DNA of 52,334 bases, taken from NCBI RefSeq assembly GCF_014837155.1, contig NZ_JACYHA010000024.1:1-52334 (forward strand), in the 5' to 3' direction. Source of the stretch: Litchfieldia stipae. Lineage in GTDB: Bacteria; Bacillota; Bacilli; Bacillales; Bacillaceae_L. The notes under the pieces were generated by a model. It was not told the origin of the DNA, did no database searches, and was given only the letters and a program-made list of their open reading frames with translations. Numbering within the stretch: position 1 is the stretch's first letter; each line of letters begins with the position of its first letter. The translations under genes and the position numbers were made by a program. Below, in pieces: positions 34,601 to 45,237 of the stretch.

Positions 34601-35950
34601 ATGAAACATCGTTATTTACCAATGACAGAACAAGATAAAAAAGAAATGCTTCAAGCAATTGGTGTAGACTCTGTTGATGAGCTTTTTAGTGATATTCCAG
34701 AAAGTGTTCGCTTCCAAGGTGAATATAACATTAAGCCAGCTAAAAACGAAGCACAATTAATGAAAGAGCTTGCTCAGCTTGCTGCTAAAAATGCTGACCT
34801 AAGATCTAATGCTTCATTCTTAGGTGCGGGTGTATATGATCATTACATGCCAGTCATTGTGGATCATGTGATTTCACGTTCGGAATTTTACACAGCATAT
34901 ACGCCATACCAGCCGGAAATTTCTCAAGGTGAACTTCAGGCAATTTTTGAATTTCAATCAATGATTTGTGAATTGACAGGGATGGATGTGGCAAACTCCT
35001 CTATGTATGATGGAGGAACTGCATTAGCAGAAGCTGCAATGCTAGCTGCAGGTCAAACAAAATTGAAAAAAGTTCTTGTCTCAAGTGCAGTGCATCCAGA
35101 ATCTCGTGACGTACTAAAGACATATGCAGCAGGACAATATATTGAGGTTGTTGAAGTGCCTGTGAAAAATGGTGTAACTGATCTTGAAGCGCTTGAAGCA
35201 GCTATGGATGAATCAGTGGCATGTGTGATTGTTCAATACCCGAATTTCTTGGGACAAATTGAACCATTAAAGGAAATAGAAAAGATTGCTCATACTGGGA
35301 AAAGTATGTTTGTTGTATCAAGTAATCCTCTTGCACTTGGTGCATTAACACCACCTGGAGCATTAGGCGCAGATATTGTTGCTGGAGACGCTCAGCCATT
35401 TGGAATTCCAACAGCATTTGGTGGACCACACTGTGGCTATTTTGCAGTTACGACTAAATTAATGAGAAAAGTACCTGGACGTTTAGTAGGACAGACAGTG
35501 GACGAGGACGGAAAACGTGGTTTTGTATTAACATTACAAGCACGTGAACAACATATTCGACGTGACAAAGCAACCTCTAATATTTGCTCAAACCAAGCGT
35601 TAAATGCATTAGCAGCTTCAGTTGCGATGACGGCTCTAGGGAAAAAGGGTGTCAAAGAAATGGCCACTCAGAATATCCAAAAAGCACATTATGCGAAACA
35701 ACAATTTGAAGCACATGGTTTTGAGGTTCTCTATTCAAATGCATTCTTTAACGAATTTATCGTGAAAGTAAACAAACCAGTTAAGGACATCAATCAACAA
35801 TTAATTAAAAAAGGCATCATTGGCGGTTATGACTTAGGTCGTGACTACTCAGAGTTTGCTAATCAAATGCTAGTTGCAGTAACTGAGCTACGAACAAAGG
35901 ATGAAATCGATACACTTGTGGGAGAAATGGAGGGCGTATGTCATGAGTAA
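34601..35950 (+). CDS. gcvPA: Glycine dehydrogenase (decarboxylating) subunit 1
   Basis: N-terminal half of the split P protein, 449 aa. It opens [20 protein letters not shown] and carries [36 protein letters not shown] and ASLYDGGTA-type block ([13 protein letters not shown]). It pairs with GcvPB to form the PLP-dependent decarboxylase of the glycine cleavage system. Ribosome site AAAGGGG is about nine bases before ATG. Overlaps gcvPB by eight bases. Confidence 0.96.
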   Translation: MKHRYLPMTEQDKKEMLQAIGVDSVDELFSDIPESVRFQGEYNIKPAKNEAQLMKELAQLAAKNADLRSNASFLGAGVYDHYMPVIVDHVISRSEFYTAYTPYQPEISQGELQAIFEFQSMICELTGMDVANSSMYDGGTALAEAAMLAAGQTKLKKVLVSSAVHPESRDVLKTYAAGQYIEVVEVPVKNGVTDLEALEAAMDESVACVIVQYPNFLGQIEPLKEIEKIAHTGKSMFVVSSNPLALGALTPPGALGADIVAGDAQPFGIPTAFGGPHCGYFAVTTKLMRKVPGRLVGQTVDEDGKRGFVLTLQAREQHIRRDKATSNICSNQALNALAASVAMTALGKKGVKEMATQNIQKAHYAKQQFEAHGFEVLYSNAFFNEFIVKVNKPVKDINQQLIKKGIIGGYDLGRDYSEFANQMLVAVTELRTKDEIDTLVGEMEGVCHE

Positions 35951-37400
35951 TCAAGATCAATCACTAATTTTTGAAGTATCTAAGCCAGGACGTGTTGGTT
36001 ATAGTTTGCCAGATTTAGATGTTCCTGAATGTAATCTTGAAGATATCATTCCAACAGACTACCTCCGTACAGAGGAGCCAGAGCTTCCAGAGGTTTCTGA
36101 GTTGGATATTATGCGCCATTATACAGCACTATCTCGTCGTAACCATGGAGTAGATTCAGGATTTTATCCACTTGGGTCTTGTACGATGAAATACAATCCA
36201 AAGATTAATGAAAATGTTGCACGATTCAATGGATTTGCACATATTCATCCAATGCAAGATGCATCAACGGTTCAAGGTGCACTTGAATTAATGTATGACC
36301 TTCAAGAGCATTTAAAGGAAATTACGGGTATGGATGAAGTGACATTACAGCCAGCTGCTGGGGCTCATGGGGAATGGACCGGCTTAATGATGATTCGTGC
36401 TTATCATGAAGCTAATAATGATACGGCACGTACAAAGGTCATTGTTCCAGATTCAGCACATGGGACAAATCCAGCATCAGCAACTGTTGCAGGCTTTGAA
36501 ACGATCACTGTTAAATCAGACGAGAACGGATTAGTAGATTTAGAGGATTTACGTCGAGTAGTTGGACCTGATACAGCTGCCCTAATGCTAACAAACCCTA
36601 ATACACTTGGCCTATTTGAGGAGAATATATTAGAAATGGCTAGCATTATACATGAGGCTGGTGGAAAGCTTTATTATGATGGTGCAAACTTAAATGCTGT
36701 TTTAAGTAAGGCGCGACCAGGAGATATGGGCTTTGATGTGGTCCACTTAAATCTTCATAAAACATTTACTGGTCCACATGGAGGGGGAGGTCCGGGATCG
36801 GGCCCAGTTGGTGTGAAAGCTGATCTTATTCCATTCTTACCAAAGCCAGTTCTTGTAAAGGGTGAAGAAGGCTACAAATTCGAATATGATCGACCACAAT
36901 CAATTGGCCGAGTGAAGCCTTACTATGGTAACTTCGGAATTAATGTACGTGCTTATACGTACATTCGTTCAATGGGCCCAGACGGATTAAAGGCTGTAAC
37001 TGAGTATGCCGTGTTAAATGCGAACTATATGATGCGCAGGTTATCGGAGTATTTTGACCTACCATTTGACCGTCATTGTAAGCATGAGTTTGTATTATCT
37101 GGGCGTCGTCAGAAGAAGTTAGGTGTTCGTACATTGGATATTGCCAAACGTTTATTAGACTTTGGTTACCATCCACCAACCATTTACTTCCCGCTGAATG
37201 TTGAGGAATGTATTATGATTGAGCCGACAGAAACAGAATCAAAGGAAACGTTAGATTCATTTATTGATGCAATGATTCAAATTGCACGTGAAACAGAGGA
37301 AAATCCAGAAATCGTTCAAGAAGCACCACATACAACGGTGATAAAACGTCTAGATGAAACATTGGCAGCTAGGAAGCCTGTCCTACGTTATCAAAGATAA
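35943..37400 (+). CDS. gcvPB: Glycine dehydrogenase (decarboxylating) subunit 2
   Basis: C-terminal half of the split P protein, 485 aa from ATG 35943 (GGAGGG upstream; the longer frame from 35901 lies inside gcvPA). The PLP lysine is in [33 protein letters not shown] and [10 protein letters not shown] are further family blocks. With gcvPA, gcvT and an H protein and lipoamide dehydrogenase encoded elsewhere, it degrades glycine to CO2, ammonia and a one-carbon unit. Confidence 0.96.
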   Translation: MSNQDQSLIFEVSKPGRVGYSLPDLDVPECNLEDIIPTDYLRTEEPELPEVSELDIMRHYTALSRRNHGVDSGFYPLGSCTMKYNPKINENVARFNGFAHIHPMQDASTVQGALELMYDLQEHLKEITGMDEVTLQPAAGAHGEWTGLMMIRAYHEANNDTARTKVIVPDSAHGTNPASATVAGFETITVKSDENGLVDLEDLRRVVGPDTAALMLTNPNTLGLFEENILEMASIIHEAGGKLYYDGANLNAVLSKARPGDMGFDVVHLNLHKTFTGPHGGGGPGSGPVGVKADLIPFLPKPVLVKGEEGYKFEYDRPQSIGRVKPYYGNFGINVRAYTYIRSMGPDGLKAVTEYAVLNANYMMRRLSEYFDLPFDRHCKHEFVLSGRRQKKLGVRTLDIAKRLLDFGYHPPTIYFPLNVEECIMIEPTETESKETLDSFIDAMIQIARETEENPEIVQEAPHTTVIKRLDETLAARKPVLRYQR

Positions 37401-37413
37401 ATCAGTTCTAATT

Positions 37414-37453
37414 AAGAGAGTTTGTCCAAATGGATGAAATCTCTTTTTTTTTT
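37414..37453 (+). terminator. Terminator of the gcv operon
   Basis: AAGAGAGTTT pairs with AAATCTCTT around a 13-base loop, followed by a run of T from 37442. Confidence 0.8.
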
Positions 37454-37809
37454 GGATCTTTTTTAAAAAGTTACGAAAGACCTAGATGAAATGTTGAGTT
37501 TAGTGATTTTTTACAAAAAATACCCATATATATGATTGACAAAATCAAATGTATATATATTGTACCTCATCAAAATGAGTCCTATATGACTAAAAAAAAT
37601 CTTGATTTAGAGATTTTTTTAGTAAAAATCTCCTAATTTGTTACGTATTTACACACAATTGGTAAATTTGACTAAAATGTGAACAGGTGATAGTAATAGA
37701 TAAAGAGATTATCATACTTTTTCACCATTTTAGAAAATACCTGTGTAATGAATAGCAGAATATTCCTAATCAATAACAAAAAAATGAGTATAGGAGAGAA
37801 GATGCAAAG
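37454..37809 (+). promoter_or_regulatory. Leader and promoter region of the Tad pilus operon
   Basis: No gene. TTGACA at 37536-37541 with TATTGT at 37558-37563 (16-base spacer) is a likely sigma-A promoter. Downstream, ACTAAAAAAAATC (37589-37601) and GATTTTTTTAGT (37612-37623) form an imperfect AT-rich inverted repeat, and ACAGGT/ACCTGT (37684 and 37739) can pair over a 50-base loop. The leader to the cpaB start is therefore about 240 bases and may be regulatory; it matches no riboswitch I know. Confidence 0.5.
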
Positions 37810-38559
37810 ATGTTGGAATCTAAGAGGAGAGCCGCGATATTCTTGTTGATCGCATTTGTTTTAGCTGCGGCTGCGGGATATTTAGTGCTACAAAAAGTGA
37901 AGGATTTAAATGCTGAATTAGGTGGAATGACTAGAATCTACATAGCTAACGCAGATATTCCAGCCAGAACACTGATTCAGGAAAGTCAAATAACGACGAT
38001 GGAAATCCCTAATAAGTTTGTTAACAGTGCTCATGTCCTAGATAAGGAAGAACTTCTCAATCAAGTGGTTGTTGTCCCGTTAGCAGATGAAGAAATCATT
38101 ACTAAGAATATGATTAAACCATACTCTAATCTAAGGAATGAGAATAACAGATTAGTAGCTATGTACCCTTCAGAAAAGGTTCAATTCGATCAAGTGATAG
38201 AAGCACTAGACAGGGTCGATATTATTGTATCAATTGAAGATGAAGAAAGTTCATTAAGGTATAAGACAGAAATCTTTATGAGGGATGTGCCAGTTGCCTT
38301 CGCTCAAGGGACGAACGAAAACTTTTCCGGAGTTGCACTAGAGGTAAGCATTGAGGATGCTGAGAAATTGATACATATGCAAAACTATGCAGATCAAATT
38401 AGGGTTTTGAAAGCAAATGTTGGAAAAACAGGGGATGAGATTCAAATTCCTGAACAAGAAGTGGAAGAAGAACCGTCAGAATCAGAGGAAGAACAGCCAT
38501 CAGAATCAAATGAAACTCCATCGGAGGAAGAAAGTGAAGAAGAAGCATCTGATGAGTAA
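37810..38559 (+). CDS. cpaB: Pilus assembly protein CpaB/RcpC (SAF domain)
   Basis: 249 aa. One N-terminal membrane segment (residues 9-27, AIFLLIAFVLAAAAGYLVLQ), then a SAF domain with YIANADIPARTLIQESQITTMEIP and VVVVPLADEEIITKNMI, the CpaB/RcpC signature. The last 40 residues are an acidic Ser/Glu-rich tail. CpaB works at the cell surface in Tad/Flp pilus biogenesis, perhaps binding the wall. First gene of the pilus operon; TAGGAGAG precedes the ATG. Confidence 0.87.
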   Translation: MLESKRRAAIFLLIAFVLAAAAGYLVLQKVKDLNAELGGMTRIYIANADIPARTLIQESQITTMEIPNKFVNSAHVLDKEELLNQVVVVPLADEEIITKNMIKPYSNLRNENNRLVAMYPSEKVQFDQVIEALDRVDIIVSIEDEESSLRYKTEIFMRDVPVAFAQGTNENFSGVALEVSIEDAEKLIHMQNYADQIRVLKANVGKTGDEIQIPEQEVEEEPSESEEEQPSESNETPSEEESEEEASDE

Positions 38560-38582
38560 TTTATATGTAAGAGGGATCAAAA

Positions 38583-39734
38583 ATGGATGAAAAATTAAAT
38601 GTATTACTCGTAAGTGATGATGAAGTAATCCATCATCAAATCCTAAATAGCTTGTCAGGAAATTATCCAATTCAGTTAATTAATCCAGGTGAAGTAGCCA
38701 GAGAAATTAATCGTAACGCGCAGGATATTGTGATTTTTGTCCAGCCAGCTACAGATACGGCTAGTGAAACGATTCAATATATTAAAAGTTCTAGTCCATC
38801 AACCTTGGTAATCTTTATTGCGAAGGGGTCAGATTTCATGCTCTTGCGTAATATTACTAAAGCTGGGGCATCTGACTTCTTTGTTTATCCAGATGAACAT
38901 GGATTATTTATAAGTCGTTTTCCAACGATTTATCAAAACTATGAGATTCAAAAGCTAAAACGAGAAGATTCAGTATCTGTATTTGCAGGTGGTGGAGGAC
39001 AAATTCTTTCATTATTTAGTGGGAATGGAGGAACAGGAAAATCATTACTTTCTACCTCACTCGCTCAAACGATTAAGCTTGAATCAACTGCAGAAGTGAT
39101 TTTGATTGATTTGAATTTACAGTTTGGTGGAATTGAGACATTACTTTCAATTGAGTCAAATCGTTCGATTGCTGATTTAACTCCAGTCATTAATGAGTTA
39201 AATGAAAGTCATATTCGAAATGTTTCGCAGAGAGTGGAATCATCAAAGCTTGAAGTGTTAATCAGTCCATGCGATGCAGAGGTGGCTGAAACCATAACAG
39301 AGGAATTTGTGGCAAAACTATTAAGAACCTGCCGCAGAAGCTTTGACTTTGTCATTGTAGACTTGCCGCATTATTTAAATCGTAATGTTGTAACTGTTCT
39401 AGAGGAATCCGATCATATCTATTATGTCCTAAATCCAAATACACCATCTTTAAGACTGTTAAAGCAGTTTGAAGAATTATCTTTGCGACTAGGAATAGAC
39501 CTGAAGTCTAGGACATCGGTGATCTTAAATAAAGTTAGTAAGGAAAATGAAATTCAAGAAAAAGATTTATCTAATACACTTCGTTTTCCGATAGAAGCTT
39601 CGATCCGACTTGATCAAAAAGGAACACAGCCTTTTATTAATAAAGGTGTACCAATTCGAAGTGCAAAAAAAGAAAAACGATTAATTCCATTTGCAAAGGA
39701 TATTCGAAAATGGTCATTGTCTGTTTTGAAGTAG
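38583..39734 (+). CDS. cpaE: Tad pilus ATPase/localisation protein CpaE (TadZ)
   Basis: 383 aa. Residues 1-125 form a degenerate receiver-like domain (LNVLLVSDDEVIHHQIL), followed by a MinD/ParA-type ATPase with deviant Walker A SGNGGTGKSLLSTSLAQ near residue 140, LIDLNLQFGG and FVIVDLPHYLN. TadZ/CpaE proteins place the Tad machine, usually at the cell pole. The order cpaB-cpaE-cpaF-tadB-tadC is the standard one. Confidence 0.88.
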   Translation: MDEKLNVLLVSDDEVIHHQILNSLSGNYPIQLINPGEVAREINRNAQDIVIFVQPATDTASETIQYIKSSSPSTLVIFIAKGSDFMLLRNITKAGASDFFVYPDEHGLFISRFPTIYQNYEIQKLKREDSVSVFAGGGGQILSLFSGNGGTGKSLLSTSLAQTIKLESTAEVILIDLNLQFGGIETLLSIESNRSIADLTPVINELNESHIRNVSQRVESSKLEVLISPCDAEVAETITEEFVAKLLRTCRRSFDFVIVDLPHYLNRNVVTVLEESDHIYYVLNPNTPSLRLLKQFEELSLRLGIDLKSRTSVILNKVSKENEIQEKDLSNTLRFPIEASIRLDQKGTQPFINKGVPIRSAKKEKRLIPFAKDIRKWSLSVLK

Positions 39735-39746
39735 GGGGAGTTGGAA

Positions 39747-41096
39747 ATGGCGTCATTATTTAATAAAAGGAAGGATAAAAACGTCCAGACGCAGGGTATA
39801 CAGTCCTATCAATATGAGAACCGCTTTGTGGATGATCTTGTTGAGCACTATAAAGCGCGATTGCTTCGAGATACCAATCTAGAAGCCCTTACTCAGCTCT
39901 CTCAAGGTGAGATGCGATTAAGAATCGAACAGTTTGTCAGTCAATTTATGTCTGAAGAGAAAGTCATTATCTCAAGACATGACAAGGAAATTCTGATCAC
40001 AAGAATTCTTGATGAATCAGTTGGGTTTGGTCCGTTAGAGCCTTTGATTAACGATCCTTCGATTACAGAAATCCTAATAAATGGTTCAAATGAGGTATAT
40101 GTTGAACGTTTAGGGAAGCTGGAACAATCTGAGATTAGGTTTCGAGATGATGAACATGTTCGTCATATTATTGATCGAATTGTTGCCCCTCTTGGAAGAA
40201 GAATTGATGAGAGCTCACCGATGGTTGATGCGAGATTACCAGACGGAAGCCGTGTAAATGCAGTTATTGCCCCTATTAGCTTAAGTGGGACCTTAGTATC
40301 AATCCGTAAATTTAGAAAAGAACCTTTTAAAATGAACGATTTATTAAACTTCAATTCTCTAAATCCAGCAATGGCCCAGTTTCTAGATGGTGTTGTGAGG
40401 TCGAAAATGAATACATTAATCTCTGGAGGAACTGGGAGTGGGAAAACGACAGTATTGAATGTACTTGCTACTTCTATTCCAGTTGGAGAACGAGTGATTA
40501 CCATTGAGGATTCGGCGGAATTGCGATTAGACAGACCAAACGTAGTTGGTCTCGAAGCACGACCTTCAAATGTGGAAGGTCGTGGGGAAGTTAGTATTCG
40601 CCAATTAGTTCGTAACGCCCTTCGGATGAGACCAGACAGAATTATCGTTGGGGAGGTTCGAAGTGGGGAAGCTTTTGATATGCTCCAGGCAATGAATACA
40701 GGTCATGAAGGTTCAATTACAACTGTCCATGCCAATTCTCCCGATGATGCATTGCGGCGTGTAGAGGCAATGGTTGTCATGGCAGGGATGGAGCTTCCAA
40801 GTAACATCATAAGGGAATATATCGTGGGTGCGTTAGATATTATTATTCAAGCCACTCGTTTAACAGATGGTACAAGAAAGATAGTCAGTATTTCCGAAGT
40901 AGTAATAGAAGACGATGGCTCTCATCGAGTGGAGGAAATCTTTCACTTTAAACGGACTGGAATCAAAGAAGATGGTTCAATTGAAGGGTATTTCACACCA
41001 ACCGGTTATGTACCTAAGTGCCTAGAGCGATTACGTGTATTCGGGGTTTCTATTCCAGAGGGTGCATTTGTTCCTATTTATGAGGAGGTCAGGTAA
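39747..41096 (+). CDS. cpaF: Tad pilus assembly ATPase CpaF/TadA
   Basis: Secretion ATPase of the VirB11/GspE class that powers pilus assembly, about 449 aa. ATG 39747 follows GGGGGAG by six bases. Motifs: VGFGPLEPLINDPSITEILING in the N-domain, Walker A SGGTGSGKTTVLN, Asp box TIEDSAEL, Walker B RIIVGEVRSGEAFDMLQAMN and the His box NTGHEGSITTVHANS. Acts as a hexamer on the cytoplasmic face with TadB/TadC. Confidence 0.95.
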   Translation: MASLFNKRKDKNVQTQGIQSYQYENRFVDDLVEHYKARLLRDTNLEALTQLSQGEMRLRIEQFVSQFMSEEKVIISRHDKEILITRILDESVGFGPLEPLINDPSITEILINGSNEVYVERLGKLEQSEIRFRDDEHVRHIIDRIVAPLGRRIDESSPMVDARLPDGSRVNAVIAPISLSGTLVSIRKFRKEPFKMNDLLNFNSLNPAMAQFLDGVVRSKMNTLISGGTGSGKTTVLNVLATSIPVGERVITIEDSAELRLDRPNVVGLEARPSNVEGRGEVSIRQLVRNALRMRPDRIIVGEVRSGEAFDMLQAMNTGHEGSITTVHANSPDDALRRVEAMVVMAGMELPSNIIREYIVGALDIIIQATRLTDGTRKIVSISEVVIEDDGSHRVEEIFHFKRTGIKEDGSIEGYFTPTGYVPKCLERLRVFGVSIPEGAFVPIYEEVR

Positions 41097-42022
41097 TGGC
41101 AGCTTTTTATGTCACGACAGCCTCAGCGCTTATGTTCATTATAGGATTCTATTACTTACTTGATTTCCGGAAAGAGAAGAAAGAATGGAAAAAAAAGGTC
41201 CATCATTATTATCATGATGGCAAAAAGCGTAAGAGCATGATTGTTTTACTTGGTGATCGCTTTGACCAAACCGAAACAGCAGCTCCAATTGCTGAGAAAC
41301 TTCGGGCAGCTAATATTCCATTTACACCATCAGAATACATCGGGGCTATAGTTGTTTCTTATGCAGGCATTATGATCATGCTTCAAAACTTTTTTAATAT
41401 CAAATTTCCTTTGAATCTAATCGTTGCGATTTTGATTGTTGAGATTGGTAGAAGACTCCTTTTCTTCGTTCGAAAAAACAAAATGAAGCAGCGGATTGTA
41501 GAACAGCTGCCTGAGGTGTGTCGGACGCTAGCCAATGCAACAAGGTCAGGAATGACATTAACGCAAGGTGTGAATTTAGTAGCTCAAGAGGTAAGTGAAC
41601 CCGCAAGAAGTGAATTTAAACGATTAGCTAGTGAGCTAGCATTAGGAATTGAATTTAATACTGCCTTACATTCAATGGAAAAACGGATTGAAAATCGTGA
41701 ATTTAAACTGTTTGTCGCTACTCTTTTGATTCAAAAGAAGGCAGGAGGAAATTTATTCTCTGTCTTAGAAGAAATGGGTCAAACGTTAGAGGAACGAAAA
41801 ATCATCCAGCAAGAAATCAAGACGATGACGGCTGAACAACGATATACATCATATATTGTGCCAGTGATCCCAATTTTTCTTGTGTTGATGATGAACAATA
41901 TTATTGACGGGTTTTTGGATCCGTTGTTTTCAGGAATTGGCATCATACTTTTATTACTGTTCGTTGGTGGTACCGTCTTAACATTTATTCTTGTAAGAAA
42001 GGTAACCAATATAAGGGTGTAG
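41096..42022 (+). CDS. tadB: Tad platform protein TadB
   Basis: 308 aa, inner-membrane platform of the GspF/TadB fold. Membrane segments near residues 5-22, 80-115 and two at the C-terminus (265-305); the cytoplasmic GspF block is QLPEVCRTLANATRSGMTLTQGV ... ELALGIEFNTALHSMEKRI. The ATG overlaps the cpaF stop by one base (TAATG). Confidence 0.9.
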   Translation: MAAFYVTTASALMFIIGFYYLLDFRKEKKEWKKKVHHYYHDGKKRKSMIVLLGDRFDQTETAAPIAEKLRAANIPFTPSEYIGAIVVSYAGIMIMLQNFFNIKFPLNLIVAILIVEIGRRLLFFVRKNKMKQRIVEQLPEVCRTLANATRSGMTLTQGVNLVAQEVSEPARSEFKRLASELALGIEFNTALHSMEKRIENREFKLFVATLLIQKKAGGNLFSVLEEMGQTLEERKIIQQEIKTMTAEQRYTSYIVPVIPIFLVLMMNNIIDGFLDPLFSGIGIILLLLFVGGTVLTFILVRKVTNIRV

Positions 42023-42026
42023 AGAT

Positions 42027-42959
42027 ATGGATGGATTAATTGTAATTATTGTTGTTTTAACCTTACTTTTTCTTGCTTTTGCTCTAAGAAGTTTCTATCA
42101 GTTTCTTCTAAAGAAAGAAGAATTAAACGAGGAAATTAAAGAACAGGTATATATCTATAATGCATTCGAGAAAAAGATTACAAGAGCTGAGAAATTGTTA
42201 ATTAGAACCTTTCGTTATGCTGACGACTTTGCTTCATTAGGTCAAAGAATCAATTTTTTTAGTGAAAATGATGAGGTGAAAAAATGGTTAATGCAAGCAG
42301 GGCATCCGTACCAATTAACGGTTGAGAGGTTTCAAGGATTGAAAATGTTCTTATTAGTAATTGGGTTATTTATTGGAGGGTTTTCACTCATCTTACAATT
42401 ACCTTATTCCCAAATTGCAGTCATACTTTTTCCGATTTGTGGTTATTTTTTAGCTATTCTTTGGTTGAAAAAGAAGGCGAAGCAACGTCAGGATGAACTC
42501 TCCTATCAATTACCAGATTTTTTAGATACGATGAGTGTCACATTGCAAGCGGGCGTAGGCTTAGATCAAGCGTTAAGGGACATTGTTCCATATTTTGATG
42601 GTCCCATTAAAGATGAGTTTGGTAGATTTATTCAAGAGACTGATGTAGGAGTTCCACGTCATGAATCATATCGTACTTTATTAAATCGGAATGAGAGTCG
42701 TGAATTCCAAATGCTGATTAAGTCGCTCATACAGGGAGAACGTCTTGGTGTCCCTATTTCGAAAACATTTAAACAGCAATCAGATGAGATGCGAAAAATC
42801 AAAAAAGAGAAGGTGAAGGAGCTAGCGGCCAAAGCGTCTCCTAAAGTAACCTTGATCACGACATTTATTGTAATGCCCTCAGCATTAATTATGATTGGTG
42901 GTTTAATGATCATCAATATGTTTACTGGCAACAGTGGAATCATGGATTTATTTAAATAG
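42027..42959 (+). CDS. tadC: Tad platform protein TadC
   Basis: 310 aa, second GspF-type platform protein. YQLPDFLDTMSVTLQAGVGL and KSLIQGERLGVPISKTFKQQ are the family blocks; membrane segments lie at residues 3-20, 105-150 and 275-300. Five bases after tadB; weak ribosome site (AGGGTG). Confidence 0.9.
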   Translation: MDGLIVIIVVLTLLFLAFALRSFYQFLLKKEELNEEIKEQVYIYNAFEKKITRAEKLLIRTFRYADDFASLGQRINFFSENDEVKKWLMQAGHPYQLTVERFQGLKMFLLVIGLFIGGFSLILQLPYSQIAVILFPICGYFLAILWLKKKAKQRQDELSYQLPDFLDTMSVTLQAGVGLDQALRDIVPYFDGPIKDEFGRFIQETDVGVPRHESYRTLLNRNESREFQMLIKSLIQGERLGVPISKTFKQQSDEMRKIKKEKVKELAAKASPKVTLITTFIVMPSALIMIGGLMIINMFTGNSGIMDLFK

Positions 42960-43015
42960 GTTATATAAATATTTATATAGAAGTCTACAAAATGATAAAA
43001 GAGGAGAAGATGAGA

Positions 43016-43222
43016 ATGAAAAACATGATGATAAAGGCTTGGACTAAAGTAATGGTTCCTGTAAGAAATGAAAGAGGAGCACAATCGTTAGAATGGCTAG
43101 GCTTAGCTGCATTATTAATATTAGTATTAGGGATTGTTTCTCAAGCTGTTAATGAAAATAGTACAGGAATTGGTACTATTATCAATAATATTATTCAAAA
43201 GATTACTCAAATGGTAGGTTAA
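43016..43222 (+). CDS. flp: Flp-type prepilin
   Basis: 68 aa from ATG 43016 (GAGGAG nine bases upstream; ATG 43010 also in frame). The basic leader ends with a textbook type IV prepilin site, G followed by AQSLE, so cleavage leaves Ala1 and Glu5, then a hydrophobic stretch LGLAALLILVLGIV. Short mature size (about 45 aa) fits the major Flp pilin. No prepilin peptidase gene (tadV/cpaA) is in the window, so processing would rely on one elsewhere, such as ComC. Confidence 0.85.
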   Translation: MKNMMIKAWTKVMVPVRNERGAQSLEWLGLAALLILVLGIVSQAVNENSTGIGTIINNIIQKITQMVG

Positions 43223-43255
43223 TTTAATTTCTCTAAATTTTAGGCGGTGTAAAAG

Positions 43256-44653
43256 ATGAAGTTATTACTTAAATATCCATTTGTATTGTTATTATTACTT
43301 GTAGTGATGGTTGGATGTAAACAGGCTGGAACTGAAGATCCGAAAGAACCAACACCTGAAGAGACAACACAAGTGGAAGTTGAGGAAGTGGATCCAGCAA
43401 AGGAAGAACCAGAAGAAACTGAGCCAGTAGAAGAGCCTGAAGTAGTGGAAGTGGAGCCTCTCCCTTCTACATATGAAGAGCTAGCCAGTCAACCGATTGG
43501 AGAGCATGTAGATTTTGCAGCAGTGAATAATGATGAATTAACAGTAGAAACGTTTAAGGATTTACCGGATATTAGCAATACTCCATCTGAACAGCAAATG
43601 GATTTGTACTATCGAGAATTATTGCGAATGGTTCAAAAGGAGTTCAAAGGTCCTGAGGAATTAATGAAACGACTACGATTTGATTTAATGGGTAGCCCAG
43701 ATATCGAGGATAGTCGTTATCAATTCAAGGAAAATTTAAATGTAGAAATCATCTTAGATGCTTCAGGAAGTATGGCTGCACAGGCAGGCGGGAAAGTGAA
43801 AATGGATGCTGCTAAGGATTCAATCATTTCGTTTGTCGATCAACTTCCTGAGGATGCAAAAGTTAGTTTGAGGATCTATGGTCATAAGGGGACAGGGAAT
43901 AATGCAGATAAAGCTCTTTCTTGTAAGAGTAGCGAGCTTGTTTACCCGATGACTTCTTATAATCAAGCAAACTTTCAAGATGCACTCAATAAAGTAAAGC
44001 CTGCAGGTTGGACTCCGATTGAGTTAGCTATAAATGAAGCGAAAAAAGACCTTGAAAAATTTGATGGTGCCTCAAACACAAATATTATTTATCTAGTAAG
44101 TGATGGGGTATCGACCTGTGATGATGATCCAGTAAAGGCAGCTAAAGAACTATACGACTCAAATATTTCGCCAATTATTAATGTAATAGGTTTTGATGTT
44201 GATAGTGAAGGGCAAAATCAGCTGATAAAAATTGCAGAAGCAACTGATGGGATCTATCAGAAAGTTAATGATGAGAGTGAATTAAAGAATGAGTTAAACA
44301 AAATTAATGAGCTTGCTGAAGCTTGGGAGAGTTGGAAAAAACAAAGTGAACAGCAGCTAGAGTATAAAAAGGTAAACAACAATCTTGATATTTTCGTCTA
44401 TATTGGAGGAGAGTCATACAACGCCACCTTTGAAAAACTTGAAATCGAAAATATATTATACACATTAAAACGAAATGACGTCATGGACGGTGACGCATTA
44501 AACTATTTACTGGATCGTAATCGAACGTATCACGCATGGATTACTGAAGAAATTGAGAAATTTAAAGTTGAGTTACAAAATCTAAATGAAAAAAGCTATA
44601 GTGAGGCAAAGAAAGCTTTAGACGAGAAGTATCAGAGTAATACCCTAGATTAG
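43256..44653 (+). CDS. VWA-domain lipoprotein of the Tad cluster
   Basis: 465 aa. Signal peptide ending in lipobox VMVGC (Cys21), an acidic Glu/Pro linker (residues 25-75), then a von Willebrand A domain with full MIDAS: DASGSM, Thr in GWTPIELAI, and Asp in LVSDGVSTC. The region after it is helical and Lys/Glu-rich. Metal-dependent VWA proteins of Tad loci are thought to act in adhesion or pilus assembly. GGCGG-type ribosome site before the ATG; intergenic gap of 33 bases to flp. Confidence 0.85.
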   Translation: MKLLLKYPFVLLLLLVVMVGCKQAGTEDPKEPTPEETTQVEVEEVDPAKEEPEETEPVEEPEVVEVEPLPSTYEELASQPIGEHVDFAAVNNDELTVETFKDLPDISNTPSEQQMDLYYRELLRMVQKEFKGPEELMKRLRFDLMGSPDIEDSRYQFKENLNVEIILDASGSMAAQAGGKVKMDAAKDSIISFVDQLPEDAKVSLRIYGHKGTGNNADKALSCKSSELVYPMTSYNQANFQDALNKVKPAGWTPIELAINEAKKDLEKFDGASNTNIIYLVSDGVSTCDDDPVKAAKELYDSNISPIINVIGFDVDSEGQNQLIKIAEATDGIYQKVNDESELKNELNKINELAEAWESWKKQSEQQLEYKKVNNNLDIFVYIGGESYNATFEKLEIENILYTLKRNDVMDGDALNYLLDRNRTYHAWITEEIEKFKVELQNLNEKSYSEAKKALDEKYQSNTLD

Positions 44654-44656
44654 TAT

Positions 44657-44767
44657 TGAGAGATTTTATGGCTTTAACGATTGTGTCTACAAAAATATAG
44701 CGACATAGCATTATGTGAAACGCCTATTTTATTGTCACATTCTTTGGCCATGAAGTCTCTCTTTTTT
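44657..44767 (+). terminator. Possible long-loop terminator after the VWA gene
   Basis: AGAGATTTTATGGC (from 44660) can pair with GGCCATGAAGTCTCT (44746-44760), followed by CTTTTTT. The loop is about 70 bases, so it is tentative; it may reduce rather than stop transcription into the TadE gene. Confidence 0.4.
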
Positions 44768-44832
44768 ACTTTTGGTATGGAATGTCAGGTTACTGCCTTC
44801 AATTCATTGGGAAGTCGATTGGAGGAAAGTTG

Positions 44833-45237
44833 ATGGAATTACGAGCGGTAGGTCGTTTTAACAACGAAAAGGGCGCAGTAAGTATTGAATTTCTCGGGAT
44901 TTTGCCTTTTTTCTTTTTGTTCTTCTTATTACTTTGGCAGGTAGTAGGTACAGGATATGCTGTGTTTTCTGCTAAAACAGCCGTGAATGATGCAGCGAAA
45001 GTATATGCCTCAACGGGAAGTTACTATGAAGCTTCTGAAGCTGCGAAGAACTCAATTGGTAATAGCTCAGTCGTCAAATATAAAAGGATTGAAATTCCTT
45101 CAACTGCGAGCAATGGTAAATTCAGAATAGAGCTCTATAGTGATCATATCTTCACATTTGTTCCAGATAAGTGGAAGAACCGTGCGTCCATTGAATTTAA
45201 GCAAGAAGCACATGGAAGGTTGCTTACAACGCCATGA
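44833..45237 (+). CDS. tadE: TadE-like minor pseudopilin
   Basis: 134 aa from ATG 44833, GGAGG seven bases upstream. N-terminal KGAVSIEFLGILPFFFLFFLLLW is the TadE motif with Gly before the cleavage site and Glu5. The remainder is a soluble domain. TadE/TadF pseudopilins are cleaved like Flp and help pilus assembly. Overlaps the next gene by four bases (ATGA). Confidence 0.85.
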   Translation: MELRAVGRFNNEKGAVSIEFLGILPFFFLFFLLLWQVVGTGYAVFSAKTAVNDAAKVYASTGSYYEASEAAKNSIGNSSVVKYKRIEIPSTASNGKFRIELYSDHIFTFVPDKWKNRASIEFKQEAHGRLLTTP

